The position numbers and the translations under genes were made by a program. Shown here one piece after another: positions 11,987-23,480 of a stretch of DNA of 64,000 nt (positions are counted from its first letter, which is position 1; each line of letters begins with the position of its first letter). A model generated the notes under the pieces. That model saw only the letters and a list, made by a program, of their open reading frames with translations. It did no database searches and had not been told where the DNA came from. Source of the DNA: Chrysoperla carnea (lineage: Eukaryota; Arthropoda; Insecta; Neuroptera; Chrysopidae); assembly GCF_905475395.1 (NCBI RefSeq), contig NC_058341.1:69013501-69077500 (forward strand), read 5' to 3'.

Positions 11987-12340
11987 TGGAAATTTGTAGG
12001 TAGCTTCACCTTGCGAGCCTTATGAAAAATTTATTAAAATCCAAAAAGTTTTCTTGCAAATACTTCCAAAAATTTTCGACACCTGGTACAAATGGGGCCG
12101 AACAGCAATATAAAGCTGCTTTTTTGGTGTGTTATTTGGACCCCTTAGAGGAGTTTGAAACAACGTTTCGAAAGCAAAAAAAAGTACCAAAAAAGCAGCC
12201 TTGTATCGCTACTAAGACCCATTTGTACCTGGTGTCGGAAGTTTTGAAAATTTTTCGAAGTATTTGCTAGAAAACTTTTTTGAATTTTTTTCAATAATTT
12301 TTCGTAATGCTCGCAAGTTGAAGATACCTACAAATTTTAA
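11987..12340. mobile_element. Foldback (MITE-like) element
   Basis: Inverted arms: 'aaatttgtaggtagcttcac' with 'cttgcgagc' on the left, and 'gctcgcaagttgaagatacc' with 'tacaaatttt' on the right. The 82-aa open frame at 12022-12270 lies across the hairpin and is not taken as a gene. A related end (tgaaaatttgtaggtagctt) occurs near 49174. Confidence 0.65.
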
Positions 12341-12691
12341 TCCCTGCTTCTAGTCTAATATCAGCCATTATTTTGCTTGGGTTATACTTTAAAAGCATAA
12401 AATAATAATAAATTAGAAAAAAAACGTATTACAGTATGTATAAATTTTTTTGGGATGCTAACCATTGACGATATTATAAATGTATGTGGCTGCAAAAGGC
12501 ACTAGTCTTAGGATATCTTAAAACTAAATCGATTAATCTGAATTTATCTTACAAAGCTGTACCATTTGAGAGCAATGACATGTTTAAATATTTAAATATA
12601 GTTAACCAAAAAGATAAAAGCCCTATTATTGTGGATCCTATTTTAAATTAGATCTAATACGATTCAATTACCAGAAAATTGTGAACGCAAT

Positions 12692-12907
12692 TCAAATTTC
12701 AGATATTGGAGATGGTTGACCTTGTTGAACTTGTTGCAATGGCTGTTCCTCTTCTGGATTCTTTTTGGGTTGTTGTTGAATTGGTTGCTGTGCATTCTGT
12801 TGGACATAAATAGGATCAGTAATTGGAATAATAGAATGATTGGGGTGAGTGGTAGCTGCATTATCCCAACAACACAAACAACAGCAAATGTCACCATTGC
12901 CAGCTAT
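12692..12907 (-). pseudogene. Cys-rich acidic protein, paralogue B (truncated)
   Basis: The open stretch starts after a stop at 12910-12908 and ends at TGA (12694-12692). It encodes NGDICCCLCCWDN, a polar linker with HSIIPITDP, AQQPIQQQPKK, a short EEE tract, QPLQQ and a terminal SPISEI. This aligns along its length with residues 80-155 of paralogue C. The Asp/Cys N-terminus is missing and no ATG precedes the ICCC block in frame. It is either a remnant or a last exon whose first exon I could not find. The acceptor-like 'gtaaatag' before it is weak. Confidence 0.6.
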
Positions 12908-12910
12908 TTA

Positions 12911-13842
12911 CATTCTTGATACTGAACCTATTTAAATAAAAAAATAACTTCCGTAATTTAGTGCATTATGTGACAAGAGTTACGAACTCCTATATTACCT
13001 ATTTTATGTACTTTTGATAGGTACTTATCCTGTAAACAAACTAAGTGCACTCCTAGTTTTAACGAGTGGCCCCAAAATGTTCCAATCTATTATTAAATTG
13101 TTGTTCTATTTTAGAATAATCAAAACCTCATACTAATCAGTTTAAAGTTTGTGGCAATATCGAGAATTTTTTCACGAGTCACGTGAAAGTGATTTTTAAA
13201 ATGATTCTAAAAATATTAACAAATATAATAATCTGTATGAACAATGTAATTTACAGGATAAGTGTCTTAAAAGTTTCCACCCTTATATTTCGAAAACGAA
13301 ATGGAAAGTCAAGAATGAATATATCGGCTAATTTTTAGAGGAAATCGAAATACTGTGTTAAGTTTTTTTATACCAGGTGATCTTTATAATCAAATAGGTG
13401 ATTCTTGTTCTCTTTGGCTAAAAAACAACTTTGGTTTGAAATGTTTTTTCCTAGATCTTAATTTTCGATGACAGATTTTACGATTTTTTAAGGCTTAAAA
13501 CTGTAAGTATAGCTAGAAAAAAAAGTAAATGACTTGTTTTTCGAAAAAAAAAAATATGTTTTTATTTTCAGAATTTGTTGGTTAAAAACTTTCTTACTGG
13601 AAACTTTTTTACCTGTTAATACTCAGGTATCAAAAATTGAGATCGAGAAAAATACAAATATTTGTAATAGTTTTTGAGATATTTTCAACAACCCCCACTC
13701 TCTTGTTCGTAACTTTCGAAACTTTATTTTTCGTGGGAAATTTTTCATAAAACTGAATACAATTAAGCATCGAATGACACCTGGTCATAATTTTTTGAGA
13801 AGAAATTCTTAAAAATGGCACATTTTAATGTAAATATCTAAC
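12911..13842. other. AT-rich sequence without supportable genes
   Basis: This is the upstream flank of paralogue B. No Cys-coding N-terminus is visible here in any minus-strand frame. Confidence 0.45.
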
Positions 13843-14792
13843 TTAAGGAGGATCCCTCACCAGTAATAGAAAAAAATAAATTAGTAGAAAATGATCCAAA
13901 TTTTTATGTTGTAGTTAACGAAACATATTATTAAATTAAAAAAAAATTTGGGTATCTTATCGATCAATTAAGAGAGTAATTAATTAATTAAAAATACACT
14001 AAATAACATAGCATGATATGAGGATGGTATGTTATTTAGTGTATTTTTATACCATGTATATATGAAATATACATAGTATATTAAGTTTCGTCCCAAGTTT
14101 GTAACGCTTAAAAATATTGATGCTACGAAAAAAATTTTGGTATAGGTGTTCATAGAATCACCTAATTAATCCATTTCCGGTTGTCTGTCCGTCCGTCCGT
14201 CCATCTGTGGACACGATAACTCAAAAACGAAAAAATATATCGAGCTGAAATTTTTACAGCGTACTCAGGACGTAAAAAGTGAGGTCAAGTTCGTAAATGA
14301 GCATCATAGGTCAATTGGGTCTTGGGTCCGTAGGACCCATCTTGTAAACCGTTAGAGATAGAACAAAAGTTTAAATGTAAAAAATGTTCCTTATAAAAAA
14401 ATAAAAAACTTTTGTTTGAAACATTTTTTTTGTAAACATCACTGTTTACCCACGAGGGCGTTAATTAGGTGCAAATTTTATAGTATGTATTAATATAGGA
14501 ATATCAGTTGTGTGTGTGTCTATTTAAAAGTGAATATCTTTTGTTATTTACGTGACGTCAAAAAACAAACGATTGCGCATCAACACTGTCTGTACATGGT
14601 ATTTCAACAATTAACTCAGTCAATTGTTTGTTTTCACTTGTAAATTAATAAAAACTCTCTTAATTGTTCGATAAGATACCCACATTTTTTTTTTGATTTA
14701 ATAATATGTATCGTTAACTACAACATACTAAAAATTTGGATCATTTTCTACTAATTTATTTTTTTCTATTACTGGTGAGGGATCCTCCTTAA
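13843..14792. mobile_element. TTAA-flanked foldback (piggyBac-like) with nested family A
   Basis: The element 13847-14788 is flanked by TTAA on both sides (13843-13846 and 14789-14792). The terminal inverted repeat begins GGAGGATCCCTCACC, and the arms match for about 145 bp and more. The inner tips form an exact 21-bp palindrome (13990-14010 and 14028-14048) around a 17-base loop. TTAA duplication is the hallmark of piggyBac-type transposition. There is no transposase. A family A copy interrupts the right arm. Confidence 0.85.
14049..14640 (+). mobile_element. Family A repeat, full-length copy with defined ends
   Basis: Runs from ATACCATGTATATATG to GTTTTCACTTG (592 bp). Because it interrupts an otherwise symmetrical foldback arm, its limits can be read to within about one base. 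The flanks are T on both sides and there is no target duplication. The 5' end is a near palindrome (ATACCATGTATA .. TATACATGGTAT type). Near the 3' end is a hairpin, aacaatt...aattgtt, about 12 bases before the terminus. It contains (GTCC)n-like runs and no coding sequence. Confidence 0.8.
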
Positions 14793-15653
14793 CTGAACTA
14801 AAATAGCTAACTTAATGGTTTCTTGTTCTTCATGCATTGTTGTACTTGATTATCACCAACTTCCATTTTCACACTGCACAACAGTTCCTAAGCCTTCACT
14901 TATTATCATTAAAAAAAAATGTCAAAACGCTTTCCATTTTGATTGCAGTTTTCGTACTTTCGAATGACAATATGAGTTTTTTTGGGAATAATTATTTTTA
15001 GGAGATATGCAAGAATTGAATAATACTAGGAATTTCAGTAAAACTTTATAATAACATTTTTTGAATAACAAAATTTCCAAAAGTCACAAAAAATTCCCAT
15101 GTCATCGGGTTTTTTATTATTATTTTATTCCTATGTTATCGTTCAAAGTTGGCTGAAAAAATGATGAATCATATAAGTTATCCTTTTCAATTGGATATTT
15201 CTATATCAAAAAATCTAGAGAGTGTGATAAAAAGCTAGCTAAAATATTTAGACAATATTGTAGTTTATTATAATACCATAAAAATATAAGGTTGTCGATG
15301 ATATAAAACCAAAATTTTAATTTAATTATGAGTTCATCGAAGTTCCATCATTTGATGAACAGAGACGACTATACTTAGAGTATTGATGATTGAAGAGAGA
15401 TATATATATTATCGAATTTATAAGCAGCACTTGCACACAATATATTATATATTTTTGTAGTTGCGTGGTATTGTAAAGCTAAAATTAACACATTATTTGA
15501 CTACAAAGCATGTATTTAGTTTATATGTATGTACCGTGCAGTAACCCAAAACTTGTTTACAATACTGTAGGGAAAAAATCACCTTAATAGATTTTTGACA
15601 AAAACGTTCAAGGGCTGACATTAAGGATGACTGGAAAATAAGCCAGAAGCACT
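14793..15653. other. AT-rich sequence without supportable genes
   Basis: No conserved ORF, RNA gene or clear repeat was recognised. Confidence 0.45.
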
Positions 15654-16134
15654 TCACTACATATTATAAAACAAAGTCGCTTTTTCTGTCCCTATGTCCC
15701 TTTGTACGCTTAAATCTTTGAAACTACGCAACGGATTTTGATGCGGCTTTTTTAAATAGATAGAGTGATTCAAGAGGAAGGTTTTTATGTATAATACATC
15801 CATATTATAGTAGAGTAAGGGGTTGAAATAGGGGTTGAAAGGGATATGCTTCAAAAACTAAAAAAGTTGTGCATCGATTAAGCTCAAATATTGACACGAT
15901 ATACAACCAGCTTCAAAGCTCTATTGTTTTTATCTACTTTTAACCTTTGGAGGGTAGAAAGGTTTAGCGAGAAAGTGGGAAGGAATTATCGAATATTTAC
16001 AAATATACCTAAGTGGGGTATCAAATAAAAGAGCATGACGTGTACATTACAAAACTGTTATCCAACGCAAGGAAATGTGGAGGGAGGGGTGCAAGTGGGG
16101 ATGTTGCCCAGCAAAGCGGGTAGTTCACAGCTAG
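15654..16134 (+). mobile_element. Non-autonomous Helitron (481 bp)
   Basis: The 5' end is TCACTACATATTATAAAAC. The 3' end has the stem-loop cccagcaaagcggg, then tagttcacag and the terminal CTAG, followed by T. The hairpin lying about 10 bases before CTAG is the standard Helitron 3' structure. Its body matches, in reverse, the Helitron at 3764-4487 (shared 'aatgtggagggaggggtgca' and 'tacctaagtggggtatcaaa'). Confidence 0.85.
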
Positions 16135-16331
16135 TTTGTTACAATTTTTAGTAAGATATTTTCGAATGTATAGAGAGGTGAAAATGGTTGTTTGTCCCAC
16201 TATTAGCACTCAAACAAATAGAGGATAATAAAAAAATTAACTCAGTTAATGGTTATCTTCACTTCTTTTTTATTGAATTTATTTGTGTAATAAAGAAACA
16301 CTGAACATTTTTATTTATTTATTCTTTTTAA

Positions 16332-16963
16332 GTATGTATGAACACGGTAGCGGGGGTGCAAATTTAAAAATATATATTTTAAATTTTAATGGTGAATTAC
16401 GTTACCATTTGATAATATAACGACGAAAAGTCGAATATAAAAAAATTTTTTTATATTCGTAATTTTCAAAATATCAAAAATTGAAAATTTTGTTTAGTTA
16501 TTCAGATTTCGATATTTCGAAAACCAAGCTATTTTTTTTCTACATATATACATGAAGTTATAATAAAATTCATCATTAAAGTTGAAAATAAGATAAAAAT
16601 AATTTCAACCTTAAATTTGGCCTGCCTGAATCCCTTATTTGGATGGAGACACTTGGTTTTTTTTTCTTTTCAAGGTCATTGCTTATATGTTTACTTTCTA
16701 TCAAAGATTTTTTAAATTTGTTTTAATTCGTTCCAAGAAAATTTAAAAAAAAATTTCAAAATATGTCGTTTTTTGAGATATTTTTACATGCAAAATATTT
16801 AAAATCGATTTTCAATGATTTTTTTCTTAAAAATTTGCATGGATACCTAAGCTGAAATTTTAATCACATATTCTTTGAGTAAAAATCTAAATATACAAAA
16901 ATTTTGAGCCTTTAAATCAATCAATGTTGTCATGCTCATACATCCTTGAAGAAGTAAAATTTT
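16332..16963 (+). mobile_element. Family B repeat, copy 1
   Basis: Starts atgtatgaacacggtagcgg and ends gtcatgctcatacat, giving short terminal inverted repeats of the form ATGTATGA(A/G)CA. The same sequence recurs at about 39430-40490 (+, interrupted) and about 45720-46224 (-). It is a MITE-like element with no coding. Confidence 0.7.
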
Positions 16964-18061
16964 TTAAATATAATAGTTATAGACGTAAGTACAAAAAATA
17001 TTTACTTAAAATTATGTATAGTATAGTAATTTATAAAGCGTATTTATTTCGTGTATATATACTGCCCAGCCAAAAAAAAGGCGGACATTCTAAAAAATAT
17101 TATTAATGTTTTCGATTTTTCAAACAATTATATCTCGACGAAAAAAGATTGGATCGAAATGAAACATATATGATCCGGTAGCTTGCAATTTCTAGTTTCA
17201 ATAGAATCAATATCTCAAATATAATTCCTTAATATTTTTTGCGCAGAGATGTTATGCTGAGAAAATGTATTGATTCATTTGATATGAATTTTAAGAATAT
17301 ATACGAGGTGCATAAGTATTTATACAAGAAATTGACCGTGTGCAATCGAATGTTTGTTTTTTTATTTCTCTTTAAAATGCATTAAATATGCCTTTATACG
17401 AGCTTCTTAGAACCAGTTATTTGCCGATAAAGAAAATATACACCAAATATTCCAAGGTTCTTTATTATTAGACCATGTATATATGAAATATATCAAAGCA
17501 TACTAAGTTTAGTTCCAAGTTTGTAATGCTTAAAAATATATTTTAAATATAAATTTAATCGAGAAAAATGCTTCATATTTTAAACTGACATTTGATCTTA
17601 TTTTCAGGTTCAATTAAAACATTGCTCTGATTCCTAACTGACAAACATTAGATGAACACTTTAAATAAGAAGTTCTCCTTTATAAATACGCAAACCTTTT
17701 TTTTTTGAAACTTTTTTTGTAAATCGAATAGTTTATAGACAGTAATTGATAGCAAAAATCTAGCTTTTAATTTTTGATAGCAAAAATATAGTGTGCTTTG
17801 TTCATTCTATAGTTCAAAATCTATAGAAAAACGAACCACTTTTAATGGATTTATTGAAAAAAAATTTTCGAAGAGTGCCTAGATTTACGAAACACAATTA
17901 TACGAAATAACAATCTTAATTCTAAAAAACAAGTTTGGGTAAAACTTTTCAGTCCGTTTTTGACTAAACTGTACAGTTTGCAGAAAAATATTTCGAACAA
18001 AAAATGTTCCTTTTTTAATCCCTAACAACTTTCTAATTTAAATATCTATCACCAGTTAAAA
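16964..18061. other. AT-rich sequence with a family A fragment
   Basis: Positions about 17472-17541 hold the first 70 bases of a family A copy (accatgtatatatgaaatat ... 'ccaagtttgtaatgct'). No gene is supported in the rest. Confidence 0.5.
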
Positions 18062-18251
18062 ATGTTGGGTCCACAGGTGCTTATTTTACGCAGACAATAA
18101 AGTTGGCCAGGGTTTTCAGTCTCAATGAATAGCTCATTCTATTTCATATCTATCTATTACCAGTTATGAAATAGAGTGAGCTATTTATTGAGACTGAAAA
18201 CCTGGGCCAAGTTTAATGTCTGCCTAAAATAGGAACCTGTTGACCCAGCAT
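18062..18251. mobile_element. Small foldback MITE (about 190 bp)
   Basis: Arms of about 87 bp (18062-18148 and 18166-18251) begin ATGTTGGGTCCACAGGTGC on the left and end GACCCAGCAT on the right. The arms match closely with a 17-base loop. Confidence 0.75.
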
Positions 18252-18761
18252 TTTTTGTTTGAAAGATTTCAATGGGTATAAAGCTTTTTTTCAATTTTCA
18301 CGCATATGTCAATTTAAAAAAGCCACTCTGTACATCCCTTCTGTATTTATTTCCTTAAGAATTATTTGTAGTGTGATTTTCCCAACATTGAATTGTATAC
18401 TTTTGTTATTGGTTATTTCGTCGAGAGATACCTGTTACGTGCTGCGTAATAGAAATTAAAAAAAAATATTAAAAATATGACTGTATATATTAATATTATT
18501 AGTATTAACTTATTAAAATCAAATAGAAAAGCATTTTTCATATATTCCTGAAAGAAATTACCACTAATAATATTTGGAAGTTAAAATAACATACGGGTAA
18601 ATTATTTCTTTATCCAGCAGATGCATATTTAAAACAATCACAGCCATTAAATAGAAGCAATTTACACCGTTTTCTTTCGTTACTAAAGAAAGTTGAGCAA
18701 AGCTGTAATTTTTCTCCCAAACAATAGCACTATTAATGTAATAAAAAAGTAAGTTTATTAG

Positions 18762-18916
18762 TTAAAAAAAATTTTTTTTTGTCAATATATGTTTCATTTT
18801 TTTGAGAAGAGAGTCCTTATTTTCCTGAGCAAATAATAGTTCTTCATTTTCACTGTCTTGCATCAGTTTTGAAAATTGTAATTGGTATTTGAGCTGTGAC
18901 TCCTTATCCATGAGTC
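18762..18916 (-). CDS. Paralogous 3' exon K2, unrecognised protein
   Basis: Same architecture as K1: acceptor ttgtttaatttcag, phase 1 entry, then (G)LMDKESQLKYQLQFSKL, ENEELLFAQENKD and a Lys-rich end, with TAA at 18764-18762. The adjacent intron also matches K1 (attaatctcacaaaatgtat compared with 'ataatctcacaaaatatatt'). The product end is strongly charged and probably an amphipathic helix. It sits about 1.1 kb downstream of Cys-rich paralogue C, the same relation K1 has to paralogue B. I do not recognise the family. Confidence 0.55.
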
Positions 18917-19094
18917 CTGAAATTAAACAATTTATTAATCTCACAAAATGTATTGCAATGAATAAAATAAAATTTCGATTTGGCTATTTTAGCGAAAGAA
19001 AATGGGGCTATTGCTTTTATACTGATAGAAGAATTTTGGAAAATTTTTTTCAAATGTTCATCGATTCTACCTACTAGATGTCAAAAATGACCAT

Positions 19095-19412
19095 AACTGA
19101 TTAAAAAATACAAAAATATTTTTTAATTTGGAAAAATTCAAAATTTTGTACTCTACAGATCCCCTCCCTCCTTGTTTATCGGTTGATTTTTCTCATTTAC
19201 GAACTTGACCTTTCAAATACCAAAACCCTTCTTGATACCAAATTTTAATCTAATCGGACTTAAATTTAATAGAAGAGTTTTGGTATTTGAGAGATCAAGT
19301 TCGTTAATGAGAAAAATCAAGCGATAAACAAGCGGGGGGGGGGGGGGGGTTGTAAAGTACAAAATTTTGAATTTTTCCAAATTAAAAAATATTTTTGTAT
19401 TTTTTAATCAGT
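19095..19412. mobile_element. Foldback element with a G16 run
   Basis: Two arms of about 145 bp, from 'aactgattaaaaaatacaaa' to 'tttgtattttttaatcagtt'. The right arm carries an uninterrupted G run (19334-19349), where the left arm has only 'cccctccctcc'. It is non-coding. Confidence 0.75.
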
Positions 19413-19689
19413 TTTAAGCAAAAAAGTACTCTCAAAGATTGATCTTCTAGACGCTTAGTTTTCGAAAAAAAATTCTTGAAAAATTAAAAATGTAATATTA
19501 GATTTTAAGAAAGAAAAATGTGTTATTTTTTCAATCTCTGAGGGTATTCACTTAGCTAACGCAGCTCCTGCGCTACGAATTTTTTTTATGGGAACTCAGT
19601 TCTTTATTCACGTTCGGCGAGAGCTGGATACAAAAAGTGTCCTACTGATACTTTTAAGAAAATTACTTGAAATATTAATATTCTTTCAT

Positions 19690-19752
19690 GAGGCCATGGT
19701 CTTGTGATTACGATGCTTGCTTATCATGCGGAAGTTCGCGAGGTCAAAGTCC
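19690..19752 (+). repeat. Possible tRNA-like SINE relic
   Basis: 'ggccatggtcttgtgattac' ... 'cttatcatgcggaagttcgc' ... 'gaggtcaaagtcc' resembles the A-box to B-box spacing of a tRNA-derived SINE head. It cannot fold as a clean tRNA by eye and has no tail that I can define. Confidence 0.3.
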
Positions 19753-20015
19753 ATCTATATGAATAAATTTTTTTACATTCTACTTTGTTAACGATGTTAC
19801 CATGAACAAGTATTATTCTGATGTTTGGTAATTTGCCTATAAGGTTAACGTATTCCTAACTGATCTGTTTAATCAATTAACTGTTGTATTAATATAGTAA
19901 TTAACAAACCCACTGCCAAACAACCCAACCCTATTAATTAAGAAGAAATACCTATACGGCTCTATTCCTAGACAAGAAGCAATCAAATTAAATTACCAAC
20001 AAAATTGTTGACGAC

Positions 20016-20483
20016 TCAAGTTTCCGATAGTTGGGGCGATTTTTCTACGGTGTCTTGTTGCAAAGGCTGTTGTTCTTCCTCTTCTTCGTCCTCTTCTCCC
20101 TTTTTTTGTTTTTTGGGCTGTTGTTGAATTGGCTGAGGTTTCTGTTGTTGTTGGGTAGAAGTACCATCAATTATTGGAATAAAAGATTGGTTGTGCTGCT
20201 GAGTGGAACTTGTATCTAAGCAACATAAACAACAACAAATGTCATTATTTGAATCACCAATCGAACATAATAATGTTTGATAAATGCACTTGAAACAGAT
20301 AAAATTCCAAAAATCATAGCAGCATTGACCACAATCGTCTACACAACAATTACAACAATCATTGCCACAACAATCGTCGGTGCAACAACAACAATCACCC
20401 CCATCATTATTTCCAGTACAATCACAATCGCAATCGCCACAATCACAATCACAATCGCCACAATCACAATCACAATCACTCAT
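20016..20483 (-). CDS. Cys-rich acidic protein, paralogue C (155 aa, 30 Cys)
   Basis: The best preserved member of the local family. The ATG at 20483 sits in gttaataaaATGAGTGATTG, a context shared with paralogue A. Residues 1-22 are almost pure Asp/Cys (DCDCDCGDCDCDCG). Residues 29-55 hold CC pairs (CCCC, DDCCG, DCCNCC, CGQCC). Residues 63-68 read CFKCIY and residues 81-88 read DICCCLCC. A polar linker follows, with FIPIIDGTSTQQQQ, then QPIQQQPKKQKK, a Glu/Asp run (129-137) and a tail ending QLSET. There is no signal peptide, so the Cys are probably reduced and able to bind metal or to be S-acylated. Both roles are inferences; I recognise no family. Confidence 0.7.
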   Translation of the reverse strand: MSDCDCDCGDCDCDCGDCDCDCTGNNDGGDCCCCTDDCCGNDCCNCCVDDCGQCCYDFWNFICFKCIYQTLLCSIGDSNNDICCCLCCLDTSSTQQHNQSFIPIIDGTSTQQQQKPQPIQQQPKKQKKGEEDEEEEEQQPLQQDTVEKSPQLSET

Positions 20484-21218
20484 TTTATTAACAACAATTA
20501 TTTATTTTCAATAATAACACTTAAAATAATAATTTAAATGTTTATAAAGATAAGAATAATTTATTTTTAAAACGTAGAACGTAGTGTATTAAACTCAATA
20601 TCAACAGTAAAAATGTTTGGTTAATATTATTGAACAAAAACACATGTGTTTGTATGCGCTGTAGTCATACGGAGCAAGTAAGGTCAACACATATTATTTA
20701 ATACCACAAAACAAGCATAATTCTAGGTAATGGGTGGACGTCGCATACGTATGATATCATCTTTTTTGAAGTACACGCCTGTTTAAACAAAATGAAACAC
20801 GATTATGTAATGTACTAGACGGAAATCGGTAAAAATAGGTTTAGAAAAATAAATACGGAAAAAGTTCACCGAAAATATAAATAAGACTCAGAAAAAATAG
20901 ATCCGAAAGAAAAAATTTACGACTTTATTAATATTTAATACTTATTAATAGTCAGTTACTGTTTTCAGGTGTTTTTTTCCGAATTTAGTTTTTAAGAATT
21001 TTAGGATCTATTTCATTTTTGTTGCCTTCAACATTTCTTATATTATTTTTTTTATAACTCTGTATAGTTGTAATAATGTGAGTTGGATATTTTTTGAAGT
21101 TTTTAGCCCTTGCGTTCAAAAATGGGACACTATTACAGAAAAGGGAGATGTTTAAAAAAAAAATGAAGATATTATAAACATAAACATAATCATATAATAA
21201 ATAATTAAATTTATTATC
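20484..21218. other. 5' flank of paralogue C and left part of a degenerate inverted repeat
   Basis: From about 20815 the motif ggaaaa(a/t)atagatccg appears repeatedly. The same motif occurs inverted at 21905-22075, on the far side of a family A copy, so a decayed foldback may span about 20815-22080. No promoter motif can be named with confidence. Confidence 0.4.
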
Positions 21219-21800
21219 ATACCATGTATATAAAATATATCAAGGTAGAATAAGTTTAGTCCCAAGTTTGTAACGCTTAAAAATATTGATGCTATGAACA
21301 AAATTTTAGTATAGGTGTTCGTTCATACAATCACCTAATTAGTCCATTTCCGGTTGTCTGTCTGTCCGGTTGTCTGATTGCTCAAAAACGAAAAGAGATA
21401 TCAAGCTAAAATTTTTAAAGCGTGCTTAGGGCGTAAAAAGAGGTCAAGTTCGTAAATGAGCAACATAGATCAATTGGGTCTTGGGTCTGTAGGACCCATC
21501 CTGTGAACCGTTAGTGATACAACAAAAGTTTAAATGTACAAATGTTTCTTATAAAAAATGAACTAGTTTTGTGGGAAACATGTTTTTGCAAACATCTCTG
21601 TTTACCCGTGAGGGCACAAATTAGAGATGCAAATTTTATAGTATGTATTATGTGGGAGTATTAGTTATGAATGTGTGGTTATCTAAAAGTGGATATCTTT
21701 CCTTACTTACGTGTCGTCAAAAAACAAGCGATTACTTCATCAACATTATCTATATATGGTATTTCAATAATTTACTCAGTCAATTGTTGGTTTTCACTTC
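21219..21800 (+). mobile_element. Family A repeat
   Basis: Nearly complete plus-strand copy from ataccatgtatataaa to tttactcagtcaattg and 'ttttcacttc'. Confidence 0.8.
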
Positions 21801-22688
21801 TTTTAGAAAATAAATTTAAATCTAGTAACATTTGATAATATCACAGTTAGTATGCTTGGTTCGGCAGTCACTAGATCATACCACACCGTCGTGAGACGAA
21901 CTTATTTTTTCCCCGATCTATTTTTCCGGTCTATTTTGCCGGATCTATTTCATTTATTCGTTTATGAATAAAAATTCGGATCTATTTTTTCCCTGATCTA
22001 TTTGTTCACAGGTCTCCTTTTTCCGGAACGATTCTTTCTTTTCTTTTTTTCCAGTATATTTTTCCCAAATCCTTATAGTCCAAGGTTGTTTTAGCATTCC
22101 ATTTTTGCAATAAAAAATTATAGCATATAAGCTATTGTAATCGTGCGAGGAAAAAAATTTGTTTTGATTTATACATATTAGGAAAGTACTCTCTTTCGTA
22201 GGAAAAATAAGTAATTGAGGAAGTACGGCAAATGAATTAGTCCCGTTTTCATAGAAAAATGCGTATGTAACTCGTGTATATTGTCTCTTTAATACTTGCT
22301 GTAAAATGAAATAATTTCTTCACTCAAAATTTGGAGTTTTAAGTTTGGAAACACGTAAACGAAGTATTGAAAAAAAAAAAAGAAAAAAAAAAACTATTTA
22401 ATAGCTCTACATATAGTTTTTTCATGCCAAAATATTTAAAACAAACAGGGAAAAAATTGACAAAATTTCGATTTTTTGTGTTTTTTTTCTTTTTACCTGT
22501 ATCTCTTTTTTGAGCAAAGATAGGTAAGGGGATTGTAAAAAAATTAGATTAAATTTCCTCTTAAATGGCTAAATGAAAAATTATTTGGTTCAAAATTTAC
22601 CGAGATATAGCCATTTCGACCTGGTTTTTTTTTTTGCTTTTTATACCATGTGCGCAATTATTGCAAATATTATTATTTAACTCAATAA
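21801..22688. other. AT-rich sequence, right part of the degenerate inverted repeat
   Basis: 21905-22075 holds inverted counterparts of the 'atagatccg' motif seen at 20815-20920. The rest is A/T-rich without genes. Confidence 0.4.
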
Positions 22689-23229
22689 AACAAGTGAAAG
22701 AAACAATTTACTGAGTTAATTGTTGAAATACCATGCATAGTCAGTGTTGATTTCTTTATCACATAACACATACAAACATGTGACACATACATAACTGATA
22801 ATCAAGTATAGTACATATTATAAAATTTCCGCCTAATTAGCGCCCTCACGGGTAAACAGTGATGTTTACGAAAAAATGTTTCAAACAAATTGTTTAATTT
22901 TTGATAAGGAACATTTTTTACATTTAAACTTTTGTTCTATCTCTAACGGTTTACAAGATGGGTCCTACGACCCAAGACCCAATTGACCTATGATGCTCAT
23001 TTATGAATTTGACCTCACTTTTTACGTCCTGAGTACGCTGTAAAAATTTCAGCTCGATATCATTTTTCGTTTTTGAGTTATCGTGTTCACAGACGGACGG
23101 ACAACCGGAAATGGACTAATTAGGTGATTTTATGAACACCTATGACAAAATTTTTTTCCTAGCATCATTAGTTTTAAGCGTTACAAACTTGGGACTAAAC
23201 TATGTATATTTCATATATACATGTTATAA
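22689..23229 (-). mobile_element. Family A repeat (inverted pair, left member)
   Basis: Minus-strand copy, from 'caagtgaaa' to atatacatgttata. It pairs head-to-head with the plus copy at 23481, leaving a 250-bp spacer. Confidence 0.8.
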
Positions 23230-23480
23230 AAATGTATTTTCGTTTATTATTTAGGGATATATGGCAACTGCCGGTACTCTCCCTATGTGTGGTTTCCAAC
23301 AATGTATGTTATCATACTGTTCCGGCAACAGATATAAAATAATAAGATATCACGTTGATAACATTATTGAGGAAATATAATAGCACCATTCTTCCAAACA
23401 TGTCGTTATTGTCAATTTCCACCCTCTCATTTAATTCTAATATAGTGCTTTGAACCAAATGATATACCTAATCTTCTTTT

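Noticed and set aside
12022-12270. 82-aa ORF
   Set aside because: Spans the two arms and loop of a foldback element, so the open frame is a by-product of the inverted repeat.
20031-20537. Plus-strand ORFs opposite paralogue C (Leu/Phe-rich and Thr/Ile-rich)
   Set aside because: Low-complexity complements of the Asp/Cys and Gln/Glu codons; no conservation in the other paralogues.
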